64,000 bases of DNA from Rotaria sp. Silwood1 (lineage: Eukaryota; Rotifera; Eurotatoria; Philodinida; Philodinidae): the NCBI GenBank assembly GCA_905250075.1, contig CAJNOP010000098.1, positions 128,618 to 192,617 on the forward strand, written 5' to 3'. Below the pieces are notes generated by a model. It was not told where the DNA came from. It did no database searches and saw only the letters and a program-made list of their open reading frames with translations. Position numbers and translations under genes: made by a program. Each line of letters begins with the position of its first letter. The stretch's first letter is position 1. This document shows positions 24,364-36,544 of this stretch, piece after piece.

Positions 24364-26644
24364 CAAGGAGACACGGAAATAACATTGGTTTTTTATTGCA
24401 TTGTCAAAATTAGAAATTATTATATTCAAATATAAAAATATAACACGAAAAGAACAACTCATATTGTTTATCGTACAGATAGGTAGATAGAACAGTGAAG
24501 ATAAAATCTTTCAGCGCACCCACACTCTTATATATGAAGAATCTTTCATGATAGAATATGGATATGTGTTGAACGACTAATATTCAGTGATAAGTATAAT
24601 CAGACTAATTTCGAAGTCACTAATTATAATATTTGAGTAGTGACATTAAAAGAATTAATAAATGAATTAATTCTAATAGAATAATATTATTAGAAATTCT
24701 TTATCAAACAAAATAATAATTATTTACATTTCATTTACATTCTAATTGACAGATTGAGATGTATTGTAATTGACTGATAAACAATACATTTTCTTAAATC
24801 TTAATTGTTAAAATGCTTAGATTACATTGATCTTCAATAATTAAATTCAATTATTTAATTTAGCTACGAACTTTTTTTTCTGTTTTGTGTAGTGTTGAAG
24901 AGGAAAACGATCACGATAATTAAGTCGAGTTAAACAGCTAACATCGTATGTAAACCAATACAGATCAATTATGACGGTAAACCACAACTGTTTAAACTAG
25001 CTGTTTACAGCAATCATAAACGACACTTTCCGGTCTATAGAGCAGCCTTCGCAAAGAATGATTGTAAAAAAAGCGTCATTGATGATTGCCGTCACAATAC
25101 GGCGATTATAAACGATTTCATAAAAAAATCTTCGTTTTATATTGTATCTGTTCCTGAACAGTTATTAATTTGCCGAATGGCTCTCATTGTGTGTAAACAA
25201 TATAGAATAAGAGTGATTCAATCATGTTACTTGCTGTTACTAAACAAAATCTGTCGTTCGACGCTATGTATACGTGTGGGATGAGTGAAGTCGTGAAGGT
25301 CTTCACTTTGTGCTACTTAAATGTGTCGTACTTGTACCGTGCTAACGAAGTGTTACATAGAGTAATCATGTATGTGTTGTAACTATGTTGTGTTTATGCT
25401 ACATTATTAAACTGCCTAAACTTAATGATTAGATACGATGTAATACTATATATAATCCATAGACATTGTTGATTCCGATTATAAAGCTATCAAATTTTTA
25501 TGAGCTTTTATCTGTATGAGCTACTTTCTGATAAAAAAATTCATCTAAATTTGTTGCTTCTTTAAAAAATCTTGTTTTCGTTAATATGAAGGTTTATTTA
25601 ACGTTTTGAGTAGTTTCTACATGTTAACCGATAGCATCTGTTAGATTCCGTCTGACGCAGCCAACTCTTGAGTTTAAAACGACGATTAGACTACGTGTGA
25701 TGGATATCAGCTTAGAATAAATATATATTATTTATAATTTAGATTGCTTTTTGAAGGAAATAATTACAAGGGTAATAAATAAATTACATTTTTTTTATCT
25801 CACAAGAGGAAAGTCTCATTGAATGTCACTCCTCTCTTCTCTAAAAAAAGCTCGTATCAGCATGATGACAAACGACGGTGCATGACTGTTTATCTTGATC
25901 GTATACTATGAACAAATGACGTATATATGGCGCGACGTTCTCTAGTTATTGGCATAATGTGAACTTGACTAATTCGAATTCGATATGATTTCGAGAGAAA
26001 TTTTATTATTTTTCCTTTAATCAGTTTATTTTGCTGTATTTTTTTGTAAAACACTGATGAACGTATAGTTCTAATTTGAGTTAAATGTAGTCTTTATTAA
26101 ACAGAGATTCTGATGATCTCATTATTAAGAAGAAAGCAATTTTTATTTAAGTAAATCATATTCATATAGATGAAGTTTTGATTATAAATATAATATAAAA
26201 ATCTAAAATATCGAAAGTTCCAACGAGTTCTATGAGCGAAAATAAGTCTAATATAGTTTACTCGTCAATTGATGTTATATTCTCTTTTAATGTTTCTTTT
26301 TTTATGAAAGTTTCAATTTTATCGATATTGATGTTCTATGAAGTCAATTGAAAACTTTCATATATGTAGGTAACATTTAACATAAACTATTTATTTTGGC
26401 AAAATAGACGTTGACAATTATTACTTAAAATGTTCATATAACTTTGTTTTATTTATTTTGATAATTCATTTTAATGATCAATTTTTACTAAAGATAAATT
26501 ATATTTCTACAATAAACTATTAAATAAACGATGACAATAAAGAGATTTTCCTAAGTATTAAAACAATGACGCTGACAATATTTTTATTAAACAAAAAAAA
26601 CAACAAAAAGAAATATTATATATAGAGATAAAAAGCAGATTTTA
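24364..26644. other. Intergenic, no gene supported
   Basis: About 2.3 kb. The part near 24900-25330 is less AT-rich, with short inverted phrases (for example ATCATAAACG and CGATTATAAACG) that may be an old element. Nothing coding was recognised. Confidence 0.35.
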
Positions 26645-27613
26645 TTATGAAAGTAATGTTTCTGGTCGAAAAAAACGTGCAAAATTGAACATAATTGAAA
26701 TAATCCAGTGTAAACCTTCTGATTTGTCACAATTAAATGGATCATTTAAATAAAATAATCGAGTCAGTTTATAATAAAACCGAAAAGGAAACATATAAAA
26801 TTGTGCTGAATGATGATTTTTAGCATATGCAAAACAACTAGCTAAAACATTATTAACTAATAATGTACCTTTGATTGTTAATGGAGCATAATAACCTTTT
26901 TTTGTTTGAATAGTTATATTAATAACTGGAGAATATTCTAATTTATCATTTAATAAAACATATAAAAGATCTCCTATTTGAATTTGTTTTGCAGCTAAAT
27001 AAATTTGATTTTTAGTTGAAGAAATAATTGGTATCAAATGAAACTCAGTTAAACTTATTTCATGACCAGATTCTGTTATTAATTTATAAAATAAAGCTAC
27101 AATTAAAACAAAACAAATGAAATGTCATTAGAAATAGATCAATATGAAAAAGAAACCTTGTTTTGATATGTGTTTATCTAACATCATTATCATTTCAGTT
27201 GAAATAATATTTGATTGATCAATAGTAATAATTTCATCACCTGTTTTAAGATTAGCTATGTATTTGATTTTACCATTTGATAATCTAATTAAAGAATCAC
27301 CAGAAAAACATTGAACTTTTATTTCTGTTGAATAAGCCCAAGCACCTTTAACAGATTTATTTTGTATAATATTTTTTATCGGATTAATATTCGAAACAAT
27401 ATTATTTACTAAAACTATTTTCATATTAATTAAAAAAAAAAATAATTTTTTAATAAAAAAAAACTTATTAAAAACAATTTATTATAAAAACCAATTTAAA
27501 AAAAGTTTACCTCTTCCATAATAGTCCATTGATTTCTTGCTCAATGTATAATTAATATAAAACAATATTAAAATGACAAGAATTATTCTAGATTGAGTAA
27601 TTATTATAGGCAT
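26645..27613 (-). CDS. Orphan Hint (Hedgehog-type autoprocessing) protein with signal peptide
   Basis: Three exons: 27613-27511, 27408-27157 and 27096-26645, joined in phase 1 across 102-nt and 60-nt introns; 268 residues. Residues 5-25 are hydrophobic (RIILVILILFYINYTL), a signal peptide or anchor. After a linker of about 40 residues the Hint domain starts at Cys68 (KVQCFSGDSLIRLSNG). It continues with IKYIANLKTGDEIITID, TxxH motif T135-E-F-H138 (ISLTEFHLIPI), and the metazoan Hog signature GYYAPLTIKGTLLVNNVLAS with its cysteine, then HHSAQFYMFPFRFYYK. Key autoprocessing residues are therefore present. In Hedgehog this domain cleaves before the cysteine and esterifies the upstream peptide to a sterol. 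Here no Hedge signalling domain precedes it; only a short peptide would be released. The first exon rests on phase and the signal peptide. A second acceptor, 6 bases upstream, is also in phase. Confidence 0.85.
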
Positions 27614-28973
27614 GGATTTTTAATATTCGATAAAATAATTTAAAAATGAAGTCTTTTATCATCATTTATGTCATTTTTATTTTATCCATTTGTCAATAAT
27701 AATTGATTTCTTTTCTTTTTTCTTTTTTATTCATACAAATTATTAAAAAAAAAAACCTATTTGAATTTATTCTTTCAATTTCTTTTGTTATTTATTTTTA
27801 AATAAAGAAAAAAAAAAAGAATTAATTTTCAAGGAAATCAAATCAATATGCTATTTATTATAATAATATCATCTGTTCAAATAGAATATTCAATTCTCAA
27901 ATTAAATAAATATATTTAATTACAATATTACTTTCAATATCAATTGTAGACATATTTATTTTTTTCTTGATAAAAATATGATTTCTCTCAAGAAATTCTA
28001 TCATCAGTTACTTACTAAGAATTCAATTAATTTAGGATTTGTATTCAAAGCAAAACAACTTATTATGTCAATAGAAGTTTAAATATAGAAATATATTTCA
28101 ATTCTTATTGTATCTTTTAAATTTCTTTTAATAATTCATTTAATTAGAAAAATTAAAAAAATAAACGTCTATTATATAGAAAATAAATATCGAATTAAAT
28201 TATATTTGAATCATATTCAAATATTAATTGTAAATTTTTCTATTTAATCGAACCTATATCAATTCAATAAGATTTTCTTTATTAAATTCGAATCTAAATG
28301 AAGATATTTTTTCGATTTCTTAAATAATTAAAATATAGTTTTTTTATGATTATTATATTACAAATCAAATTGAACAAGTCTTTCGGATGATAAACATTTT
28401 TTCTATCTTATTATTAAAAATGTTTAAACTAAAACTCGTTTAAACAACAAATAAAAAGGTTTCAACAATTTTTTTAGTTATTCAAATTTGAAAAACAAAC
28501 TTTTTTTTTTCAAATAAATCTTATTCTAATAGAATAATATTTGTTCTATTTACTTTGTATATAAATATTTGATTCTCCAAATTTTATTTGGTTCAATTCG
28601 AGGTCGATCATAAAAATAAATAGAACAATATTCTTGATCAATAGTTAATTAGTATAAAAGAAATTCTTTTCAATATAATCTTATCATTGTTCAAAACAAA
28701 CGAAAAAATTTTTAAAAACAGAAAACACCATCCCTCTTTTAATCAGATATTTTCATAATCCGGATTAACTTTTTTGTTATTTAAAAAACAAAATCTTCTT
28801 ATGTTTTAATTTATTTGAGATTATTCTATATCTTATCTATGTTAACACTTACAAATATTATTGAACATCATTGGATACTTTTACATTTGAATTCATACTT
28901 TTACATGAAATATATCCTTTTTCTATTCAAATCGAACTGTTTAACATGACCAAGCATCGATGAAACTTTTTTA
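27614..28973. other. Intergenic, extremely AT-rich
   Basis: No ORF or RNA gene. The first bases are the minus-strand 5' flank of the Hint gene. Confidence 0.45.
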
Positions 28974-29053
28974 TGCATTATATCAAAAGATAGAACATCA
29001 AAGTCTGAACAAATTTGTTCAGACTTTGATGTTCTATCTTTTGATATAATGCA
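28974..29053. repeat. 80-bp perfect palindrome
   Basis: The 40 bases at 28974-29013 (starting TGCATTATATCAAAAGATAG) are followed with no spacer by their exact reverse complement, centred on AAATTT. The symmetry continues imperfectly for about ten more bases on each side (ACTTTTTTATGC against GCACAAAAAGTC). It could extrude as a cruciform or be transcribed as a hairpin. It may be a very short fold-back element or a repair scar. Confidence 0.95.
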
Positions 29054-29411
29054 CAAAAAGTCTTGTTTTATGCTTAATGGTGTTGATTAAGAGGATAAGA
29101 TGAACTAAAAATAAAACATTTCGATAAGTACCTCGATGAGTGACATGATTATTGATAATCTAATGAAAACTATCCTAAATTTGTTTCTTTTTACGAATTG
29201 TTTCCATTTTAAAAGACAAAATGTTTTGATTAAAATGATAGTGGTCCATTTTAAAGCGTATTTTATCAATGAAATGATATTGTTTTATGTTTATGTTTAT
29301 TTAAATAAAATCTGTTAAGAACAATAACATATTCTAAAGATTCTATATAAAGTCTTATATTTTTTTGTTATTTTTGTAAAATATTTGATGAATAAATGCA
29401 TAATTTTATAT
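29054..29411. other. Intergenic spacer
   Basis: The ORF at 29136-29318 is low complexity. This is the 3' flank of the minus-strand GPCR; nothing else was seen. Confidence 0.4.
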
Positions 29412-30371
29412 TTAAGCGTGTGTGACACGATTATTCCAAGGTCTTCTACAATGATGCCAAAAAGATAAAATATGACAAGCTCTCATTCGAAATTCACTCG
29501 ATGTTATCATATAAATATAAAAATCTGTCGAATATTGAACGTAAAATAAACATATTGCAAGAAGACGAAAAAATTGTACAATATTTTCTTCATTTTCACT
29601 TCTTTTATTTTGCATTGTCAATGATCTGTAGAGATTAATCGTAGCAAATGGAAGAGATGCTATAGCATTTCCAGCTATTTGAAACATATATGTTCGAGTT
29701 ATTTGTCTATCAAATCTTTGTATAACATGTTGATTATTAAGACGTTTAACAAGTTTTCTTGTAATATACCAAAAATAAATAGCTAATAGAATAGGTAATA
29801 CTCCTTCTAATAATGGAAAATAAAAAAGTGCTGCAAATAATAATAAACCATTTGATCTTGATGTACAAATAAATGTTCCATTTTGATTTTCTTGTGGAAT
29901 ATTATCAAAAAAGAAAGCAACAGGTATTCCAAAAATACACCAAATTATAATTAAACCTGCACAAACAAGATAACGAGATAATTTAATTGAATTAAATGAT
30001 CGAATTTTCGGTGAAGATGATATTATTGAATAACGATCAAATGAAATAAAACAATTTAATATAAATATTGATGTTATTGTAAATACAGCATAACTCATTT
30101 GAAATTTACAAAAAATTCTATTTAATGATAGCCAATTTATTTCAAAACCAAATGTAACTATATTTGGCAAAAAATAAATTGGTAAAAATAAAAATGATAA
30201 TATTCCAATAACTCGAATATATATTGAACATGGATTTTCATTTAATGGATAATAATTAAATACAATTATGACCATTAATGAACCAAACATACCAAATAAT
30301 CATATTGTTAGACCTCCATATATCAATATTAAACGAGCACTTTCTACTAAGATTCGACTTGATACTAACAT
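29412..30371 (-). pseudogene. Rhodopsin-like GPCR with an in-frame TGA in TM1
   Basis: From the ATG at 30371 the frame reads MLVSSRILVESARLILIYGG, then meets TGA at 30302-30300 within TM1, then stays open to 29412. All seven helices are otherwise clear: the TM3 cysteine (IFCKFQMSY), an intact DRY (ISFDRYSII), the loop-2 cysteine (GTFICTS), TM5, TM6 (YMFQIAGNAIASLPF) and TM7 (STDFYIYMI), with a short cysteine-containing tail. Starting at the next ATG (30290) would lose half of TM1 and so is unlikely to give a stable receptor. Class A receptors of this kind bind peptide-like ligands at the cell surface; the ligand is unknown. The stop may be a real nonsense mutation, an allele or a base error. 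There are no other breaks, so any inactivation is young. Confidence 0.75.
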
Positions 30372-32528
30372 TGAGTTTTAATTGAATTCATTATTAATAA
30401 CAATAACATTGAAGTATATTAGGCAACATATTACATTTTTATTTATTTCATCGAAAAATCTCATTTTTTCTCTCTTTTTCTTTATATTAATATGATATTC
30501 ATTTTCTTTTTTTAGATATAATCTTCTTAAGATATTATTTTATTAATTTTTTTTCTTCAGCTTACACTTTGATTTGTCGCACATAGATTTTATAGAAACG
30601 TGTAAAAAGAAAATTTTTACAAATAAACAGTTCTTTCTTTTTTAAATAGTATCAAAGAGTTTATTTTTTACAGAAATATTCAATCGAATTGTTTCATATG
30701 AAATAAATAACATTAGAGATTTAATCATCATCATCATCATCCAGTAGTTTTTTTCCATGTCAGTTAAATTAAATTAAATCTTTTTTTATTTATTTAAAGA
30801 AACATTATCTTATTCAATATGTATTTATTTGAAATCTTATTAGGCTACAATCAAATTTTTAATTATTACTTTATTTTTGATTTTAATAATTGATTATTTA
30901 CAACTTTTATAGAAATAAAACTATGTAACTTCTGATTGACTTTCTATTTCGAATGTTCACATAATTAATTAAATTAATATTAGAAAATTTTTTTTTCAAT
31001 AACTAATCATAGAATATCTAATGAGGATTATTTATTTAAATATTTCTTTAATACAATAGGCAATTTCGAATTGACTATCAATCTAATTATAATATTATTC
31101 AAATAAAATAATGAAACACATATTAAACGATTTAATTAAAAAAATAATTAGCGAATCTATTCGAGAGTGTTTAAAAAAAAAGAATGTTAAGATGTGGGAC
31201 ACGATAGAGTTCCTTTTTTCAATAAGACTATACAAATAAAAAACAAAACAAATATTCAGAATGAAGCTCAACAGAGAATTTTGAACTCCTAAACAAACTA
31301 TTTCTGATGGATGTTTACCTGAAAAATTCTCGTATATAAATGAACATTCTCCCAGCGCCTATCGGCTCTAATCCAAATGATTGACCTTCGCCATTGTTAG
31401 CTTCCATTCAAGCATAACGAGTAAAAATAGATATATACAGTAAAGTGCAAAAAAGATTGCTGTTAGTATTCAATAAAATTATTCTGCTAAACACAATGAA
31501 TATCAGAAGTTTTGTTTTTGTACATAGGATACCCACCACAGAGTACATAAATATCATAAGTAATAATTAGCTCGATTTTCCTTCAAGTCACAAAGCAGTA
31601 AGTATTACGACTTCATTGATGCATTAAAAATAACTCAGGCTCATTTCATCTATGCATGAGAGTTCTGATCAAAGCGTAAAGGATGCATTTGAAATAAAGT
31701 GAGAGTAGTCATGCACTTTATTTTTGATCACACTTTTGTTGCTGAAGTTTCAACTCGATATAATGTTTTGTCGACTTTTGAAGCATGATAAAAACTAAAC
31801 GTCACCTTTTTGAATTGTAATCCCTATTTGAACCTGAAGACAAATCCTGAGAACTGTTTACTTGGAAGCAAATTTGATCTAACAATCGAGATCTACTTGA
31901 TCTGAAAATTTCAAGTCAATCGTAGCAGCTACTATCGAGAAAGTGAGAAAATCGAGTGGGAACATCAACTGTACGGAGTGTTTTATAGACTATAATCATC
32001 GGTTTGCTTCTAACGCAGTTTATGATTGAAACTCTGCATAATCTACTTGACAAATAAATATTCGATCATTTTCATTATTTTTAGATATTTTCAAATAACT
32101 GCTTTGCTTTCTCTCAATCTAAAAAAAATGGCAGAATATTGTGGTTTTTCAAAACAAAATTGTTTAACATATTTTGATAATGATCGTCGAAAAATAAAAA
32201 TGAAATAAATAAATAAATAAAATCTTTATTAGTTCTGTTCTGATTAAATCGTTCGCATTAAAAAAAGAAGCATAACTTGTAAAGTGAATAAAACTACAAT
32301 CAAGGTTTATTTTTACGTGAGAAAAATTGTTTGCAATGCATGTTAGAGAATGCTGTTTGATATTGTTTTTACAGATATCTCAACATAACATCACACAACA
32401 GTTCAGATTCATCATATGTAGGTTTTAATACAAAAAAAATCATTGCAACTATTTTTCAAATCTTCTAATTGTTTTGCGAATATTTCTAATAACAGAGTGG
32501 CAATTTCATGAATGACATCAGAGATGGA
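30372..32528. other. Intergenic, no gene supported
   Basis: It contains a six-copy ATC microsatellite near 30725. A short ORF at 32026-32208 follows an acceptor-like ATTTTTAG and ends beside AATAAATAAATAAA, so it could be a 3'-terminal exon fragment, but I find no partner exon or known domain. Confidence 0.4.
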
Positions 32529-32621
32529 ACCGGTCTAAAATTTTTCAGACTGGTACCGATACCGGTCTGAAAAGTCAGACCGGGCCGGACCGATCGGTCT
32601 ACCGGTTCGACCGGTCTACCT
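32529..32621. repeat. GC-rich ACCGGTCTGA repeat at the broken 5' edge of the permease
   Basis: Palindromic units such as CCGGTCTGAAAAGTCAGACC and repeated ACCGGTC occupy about 90 bases. Composition is far more GC-rich than the surroundings. The block ends exactly where permease coding sequence begins, so it appears to replace the missing 5' half. Confidence 0.6.
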
Positions 32622-33648
32622 GTAGGTGTACTTGGACATGATAAAATAGGAGGTCGTAATTGGAAAATTGATGATGCACCTTTTTATAAAGGTATCAGTG
32701 GAATAATAACAACTTCAATTGTTTCTGGTTTTGCTTTTCAAGTAAGTTAAAATAAGATAAAAATTTAAAAGAAAAAAATAATAATTTAATAAAATATGAA
32801 GGATACCGAAGCCGTTGGTATGGCAGCAGGTGAAAGTGTTAATCCTCGTCGTAATGTTCCACGTGTAATGAATGGAACTATTTGGCGTATTGTTTTATTT
32901 TTTGTTGGATCAATCATAATAATGAGTCTTGTTATTCCATATAATGATCCTAGTTTAGCTCATGATGATGATGTTAAAAATGTTGCTATATCACCATTTA
33001 CACTTATTTGTGTTAAATCTGATCTTAAACCAACTGTACATATAATGAATGCAGTTATATTAACAACAATATTATCAGCTGGAAATTCAGGTCTTTATGT
33101 GTGTACACGTGTTTTATATGCATTAGCTAATGAAGGAAAAGCTCCAAAAAAATTTGCTTATTTAACTCGAACTGGTATTCCAATATGGTGTCTTGTATTT
33201 ACAACATTTGTATCAACAATATTATTTGGTTTATCATTCGTTGGTAATAAAATCATATATCAATGGTTAGTTAATGTAACAGGTATAATGGGTTTTATAG
33301 CTTGGTTTGGTATATCATGAGCTCATTGGAGATTTCGTCGAGCTTTTATTTTACAAGGTTATTCATTAAATGATCTTGTTTATAAGGCATTGTTTTTTCC
33401 AGTTGGACCAATATTAGCAGCATTATTAATATGTATATCTGTTTTAGGACAAAGTTATTCAGCATTTAAAACACATCCATTTAATTTTGGTAATTTCTTA
33501 TCAGCTTATATAACAATACCTGATTTTTTTAATTATGTTTTTTGTTTACAAATTTGTTAAAAAAACACGTTTTATACCATTGTCAGAAATGGATCTTGTT
33601 ACTGATAGCATTATGTCTCGTCATAATCAACAAACAGTTGAAAATTAA
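32622..33648 (+). pseudogene. Fungal-type amino-acid permease (YAT/APC), truncated and disrupted
   Basis: The segment carries the C-terminal half of a permease like yeast Lyp1/Can1. Coding 32622-32741 (ISGIITTSIVSGFAFQ) continues at 32802 across a 60-nt GTAAGT...GAAG intron into DTEAVGMAAGESVNPRRNVP, matching the family's 'FSFqGtE.vgiaAgE..NPrk.iP'. Helices and ILSAGNSGLYVCTRVLYALA, EGKAPKKFAYLTRTGIP and HWRFRRAFILQGYSLNDL follow. There are three defects: the first five or so helices are missing, a TGA at 33318-33320 stands where the family has Trp, and one extra T in the T-run near 33516-33522 shifts frame before the conserved tail (KFVKKTRFIPLSEMDLVTD). Intact relatives import amino acids with protons at the plasma membrane. 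Its fungal likeness suggests old horizontal transfer followed by intron gain and decay. Confidence 0.85.
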
Positions 33649-36544
33649 CAAGTTTTTTTTTAACGAAATAAATCGTTCTTACAATCATTCCAATAAATTC
33701 TTTTGACTTATTTTTAATAAAAAAAAAAAACTTATTCTAATTAAACTGTTTAATTATTTATATTTATCAATAAGAATAATATTTATTTTATTTAAATATA
33801 ATCTATATAAAAAAATCGATTTTAAAAGTGATACATTCAATTTACTCGATATATTAAAATTCATCGAAAAGGAAAGCGTCTATTTCATGTAAGTTCAATT
33901 ACTAATGATACTCTTCTTACTATCTTGAAAAAGTATTTTTTTTTCTTAAACTAGTTTTTAATGAAGTTGTCTTTTGATCAAGCAATATAAAAGAGATTTT
34001 AAACGTTTAATATATGATATTATCATCTTAAATCGTAGTTTGTGTCTAAATGGTGCGCTTATGAAATCTATAATAGTTAATAATAAACAGATAAGATTAT
34101 CTTACTGAAACAAATATTTTCAAAAATACTTTTCATAACTGTTGATTTAATCCAATTTATTTCGATGAGAAATAAAGAAGAAGTGTGTAATTTAGAGACC
34201 AAAATCGTAATTGAGATTTTCTTATTCATTTCAATATCCGATGTGAACAAAGTTAAAAGGAAATTATTTTTAGAAAATATATGCGATCATAGAATAATGA
34301 GGAAGAATTGTTAATGTTCGACCTGAAAAATCCGACCTCTCCCTCTTCTACATTTTTTAGACGAAGAATTTAGTTACATCTTATTTATTGTTCAAGTATT
34401 CGAGTAGTTATTGTTTTACATAAATTTTCTACTTGGTCAATCGACAAACGACTTGAAACTGGTATTTTAACATCGATTGATGATCAACATTTTGATAGAC
34501 AAACCTTTTATTAAATAATTTGAATTTCTATCAATAAAACTAATGATCAACAGAGAACTTATCTAGTTAATCTTGATAAACATATTTCAATTTGACACTA
34601 TGGTTGAATAATGAATAAAGTTTTCTATATGTTTGATTATATAATGAAACTGATTGACATAACTAACTATTCTATAATAAATAAAAAACTACATTTGATA
34701 AACATCCCATATTTATGTTGAATAATCAAATAGAGATATTCACCTATATCTTCATTTATTTCCATGAAAACCAATATTTTGAATGCTTTATGCCGTTTTT
34801 TTTATCAAGTTTCTATCTGAATAATCATTCTATTAAACTAATATATTCTAACTTACAAAGATTTATGGCAGCATACATATTCCTATCTTTTAAGTCTTCT
34901 AACAAGTGACTATTTTAATGGTGCTATGTTTAATAAATAATCAAATTCGAAAACTAAGCAGAAACAATCAATGTGACTGGTAAAGATGACACAAGCGGGC
35001 TCACATTTATTCAGAAGTGTCATTTCTAATGAAACTTTACATTTTTACAAAAGCTTAAAAATATTCCTGCAGTTAGATATAGAAGAATCCAGCAGAAGAA
35101 TACCGTTTAATCGGCTATTTTCGAGCTGTTAGCATAAGAAGGACATATATTAAAGATTTGACAAAAATTCATAGACAAAGTAGTGATAGAATATGTGAAA
35201 AGTTTTCAATAATTTAAATGAACATTCGGGTTTGATACTAGCAAATATTTAGAGATTGTGGATTTTAAAGAAATATTAAACTCATGTGAAAATTTATTTA
35301 AGTAGCGAAAAATATTTTTCGATGTTGCGAGATCTTATTAGATTTTTTCAATGCATTAAAAAATACAGCATTTGTGTAGCCCTTCGAAAAATTCGTATTT
35401 TCTTTTCTGACAACCTTAAGAAGGTAAAATGAAAAAAGAAAAGATAAAAAATATCATGATTGAATCTATAAAAACCATTTTCTGATGTTGAATGGCACCT
35501 TTTTTTCCTAGAGAAAAACATCAAAAAAAGCAAGATTTTTCTTGATTTTCGTTTTTTCTTTTCAAACTTTGAAAGAATTAGAAACAATGATACCAATAAA
35601 ATTTGGTCAATATTATCTTTGCTTAGAGCTAAGATAGCTACAAATATAACAACTAATGATAAATTATCAATCAGAGAAAGAATGGCACGATCAATCGAAA
35701 TTCTTTATTAAAAAACAAGTGTTCAAATTTGTTAATAAAGTTTATTAGATTAGTACGGAATTTTCTCATGAGGAGAAAATTGTTTCGTATTTAATTTCAG
35801 AAACGATAATTTGTTTTCTTTTCTTAATCAGATATCGATTTAATAAGCAATCGATATTTTGAAGGTTCGCATCATATTTCATAGTCGTTTAAAACTTCAA
35901 TTTGATCTAGTTTGTTTATGTTTGTAAATCTAAAATAATTTATTTATTTGATTTTCTATTCAATAGAATATTTTTCTAAGTTGATTTCTATTGAAAGGTA
36001 AATTGAACAATTGATTGATTGTTAATTATTTCAAGTAGGAAATTCTATTTGAAGAACTTCATTAGAGAAATATTTGAATTTTCTTTATTAAAATAGAAAG
36101 ATCTTTACATAGAAAACAAAGCAATTTTTTTCGTTTAAAAAACTTTCTTTATTATTTGAATGATTCTGTTTTCTTTTGTTAGTTGATTCGATATATATTG
36201 AATTAAAACAGAAAAATTCATTTTTTTGTTTATGTCAAAGTAAAAAAAAGGAATTTTTTTGAAAGAAAAAATAATTTGTAAAAGCATCTATATGTCTTCA
36301 CATAATGAATAAGTAATAGTTAAGTATACTCGAAATGAAATATGTATTTATGTTACTTGTCTACAAAACGTTTTTTTTTTTGCGTTTTTGTTTTATTAAA
36401 AATTTCATAATAAGAAAACAATTTGTTTTTCATGTTACTTATTTATTTTAATTATTGAAAAGAGAAAACTATTTTCTAGTGAAATATTGATTAAATAAAT
36501 AAGAATAATAATTATTTTAGACAATCAATATATTACTTATTATA
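33649..36544. other. Gene-poor AT-rich stretch
   Basis: 2.9 kb with only low-complexity ORFs (34715-34909, 35348-35596). No repeat or RNA gene was recognised. Confidence 0.45.

Noticed and set aside
24900-25330. Possible palindromic element with AATCATAAACG phrases
   Set aside because: The short inverted phrases could not be extended into aligned arms by eye.
30724-30742. ATC microsatellite
   Set aside because: Only about six units and not associated with any gene; mentioned only as part of the intergenic entry.
33318-33320. TGA read as Trp by a changed genetic code
   Set aside because: The macro-PARP gene ends in TGA, and tRNA and codon use are otherwise standard; an isolated mutation or error is simpler.
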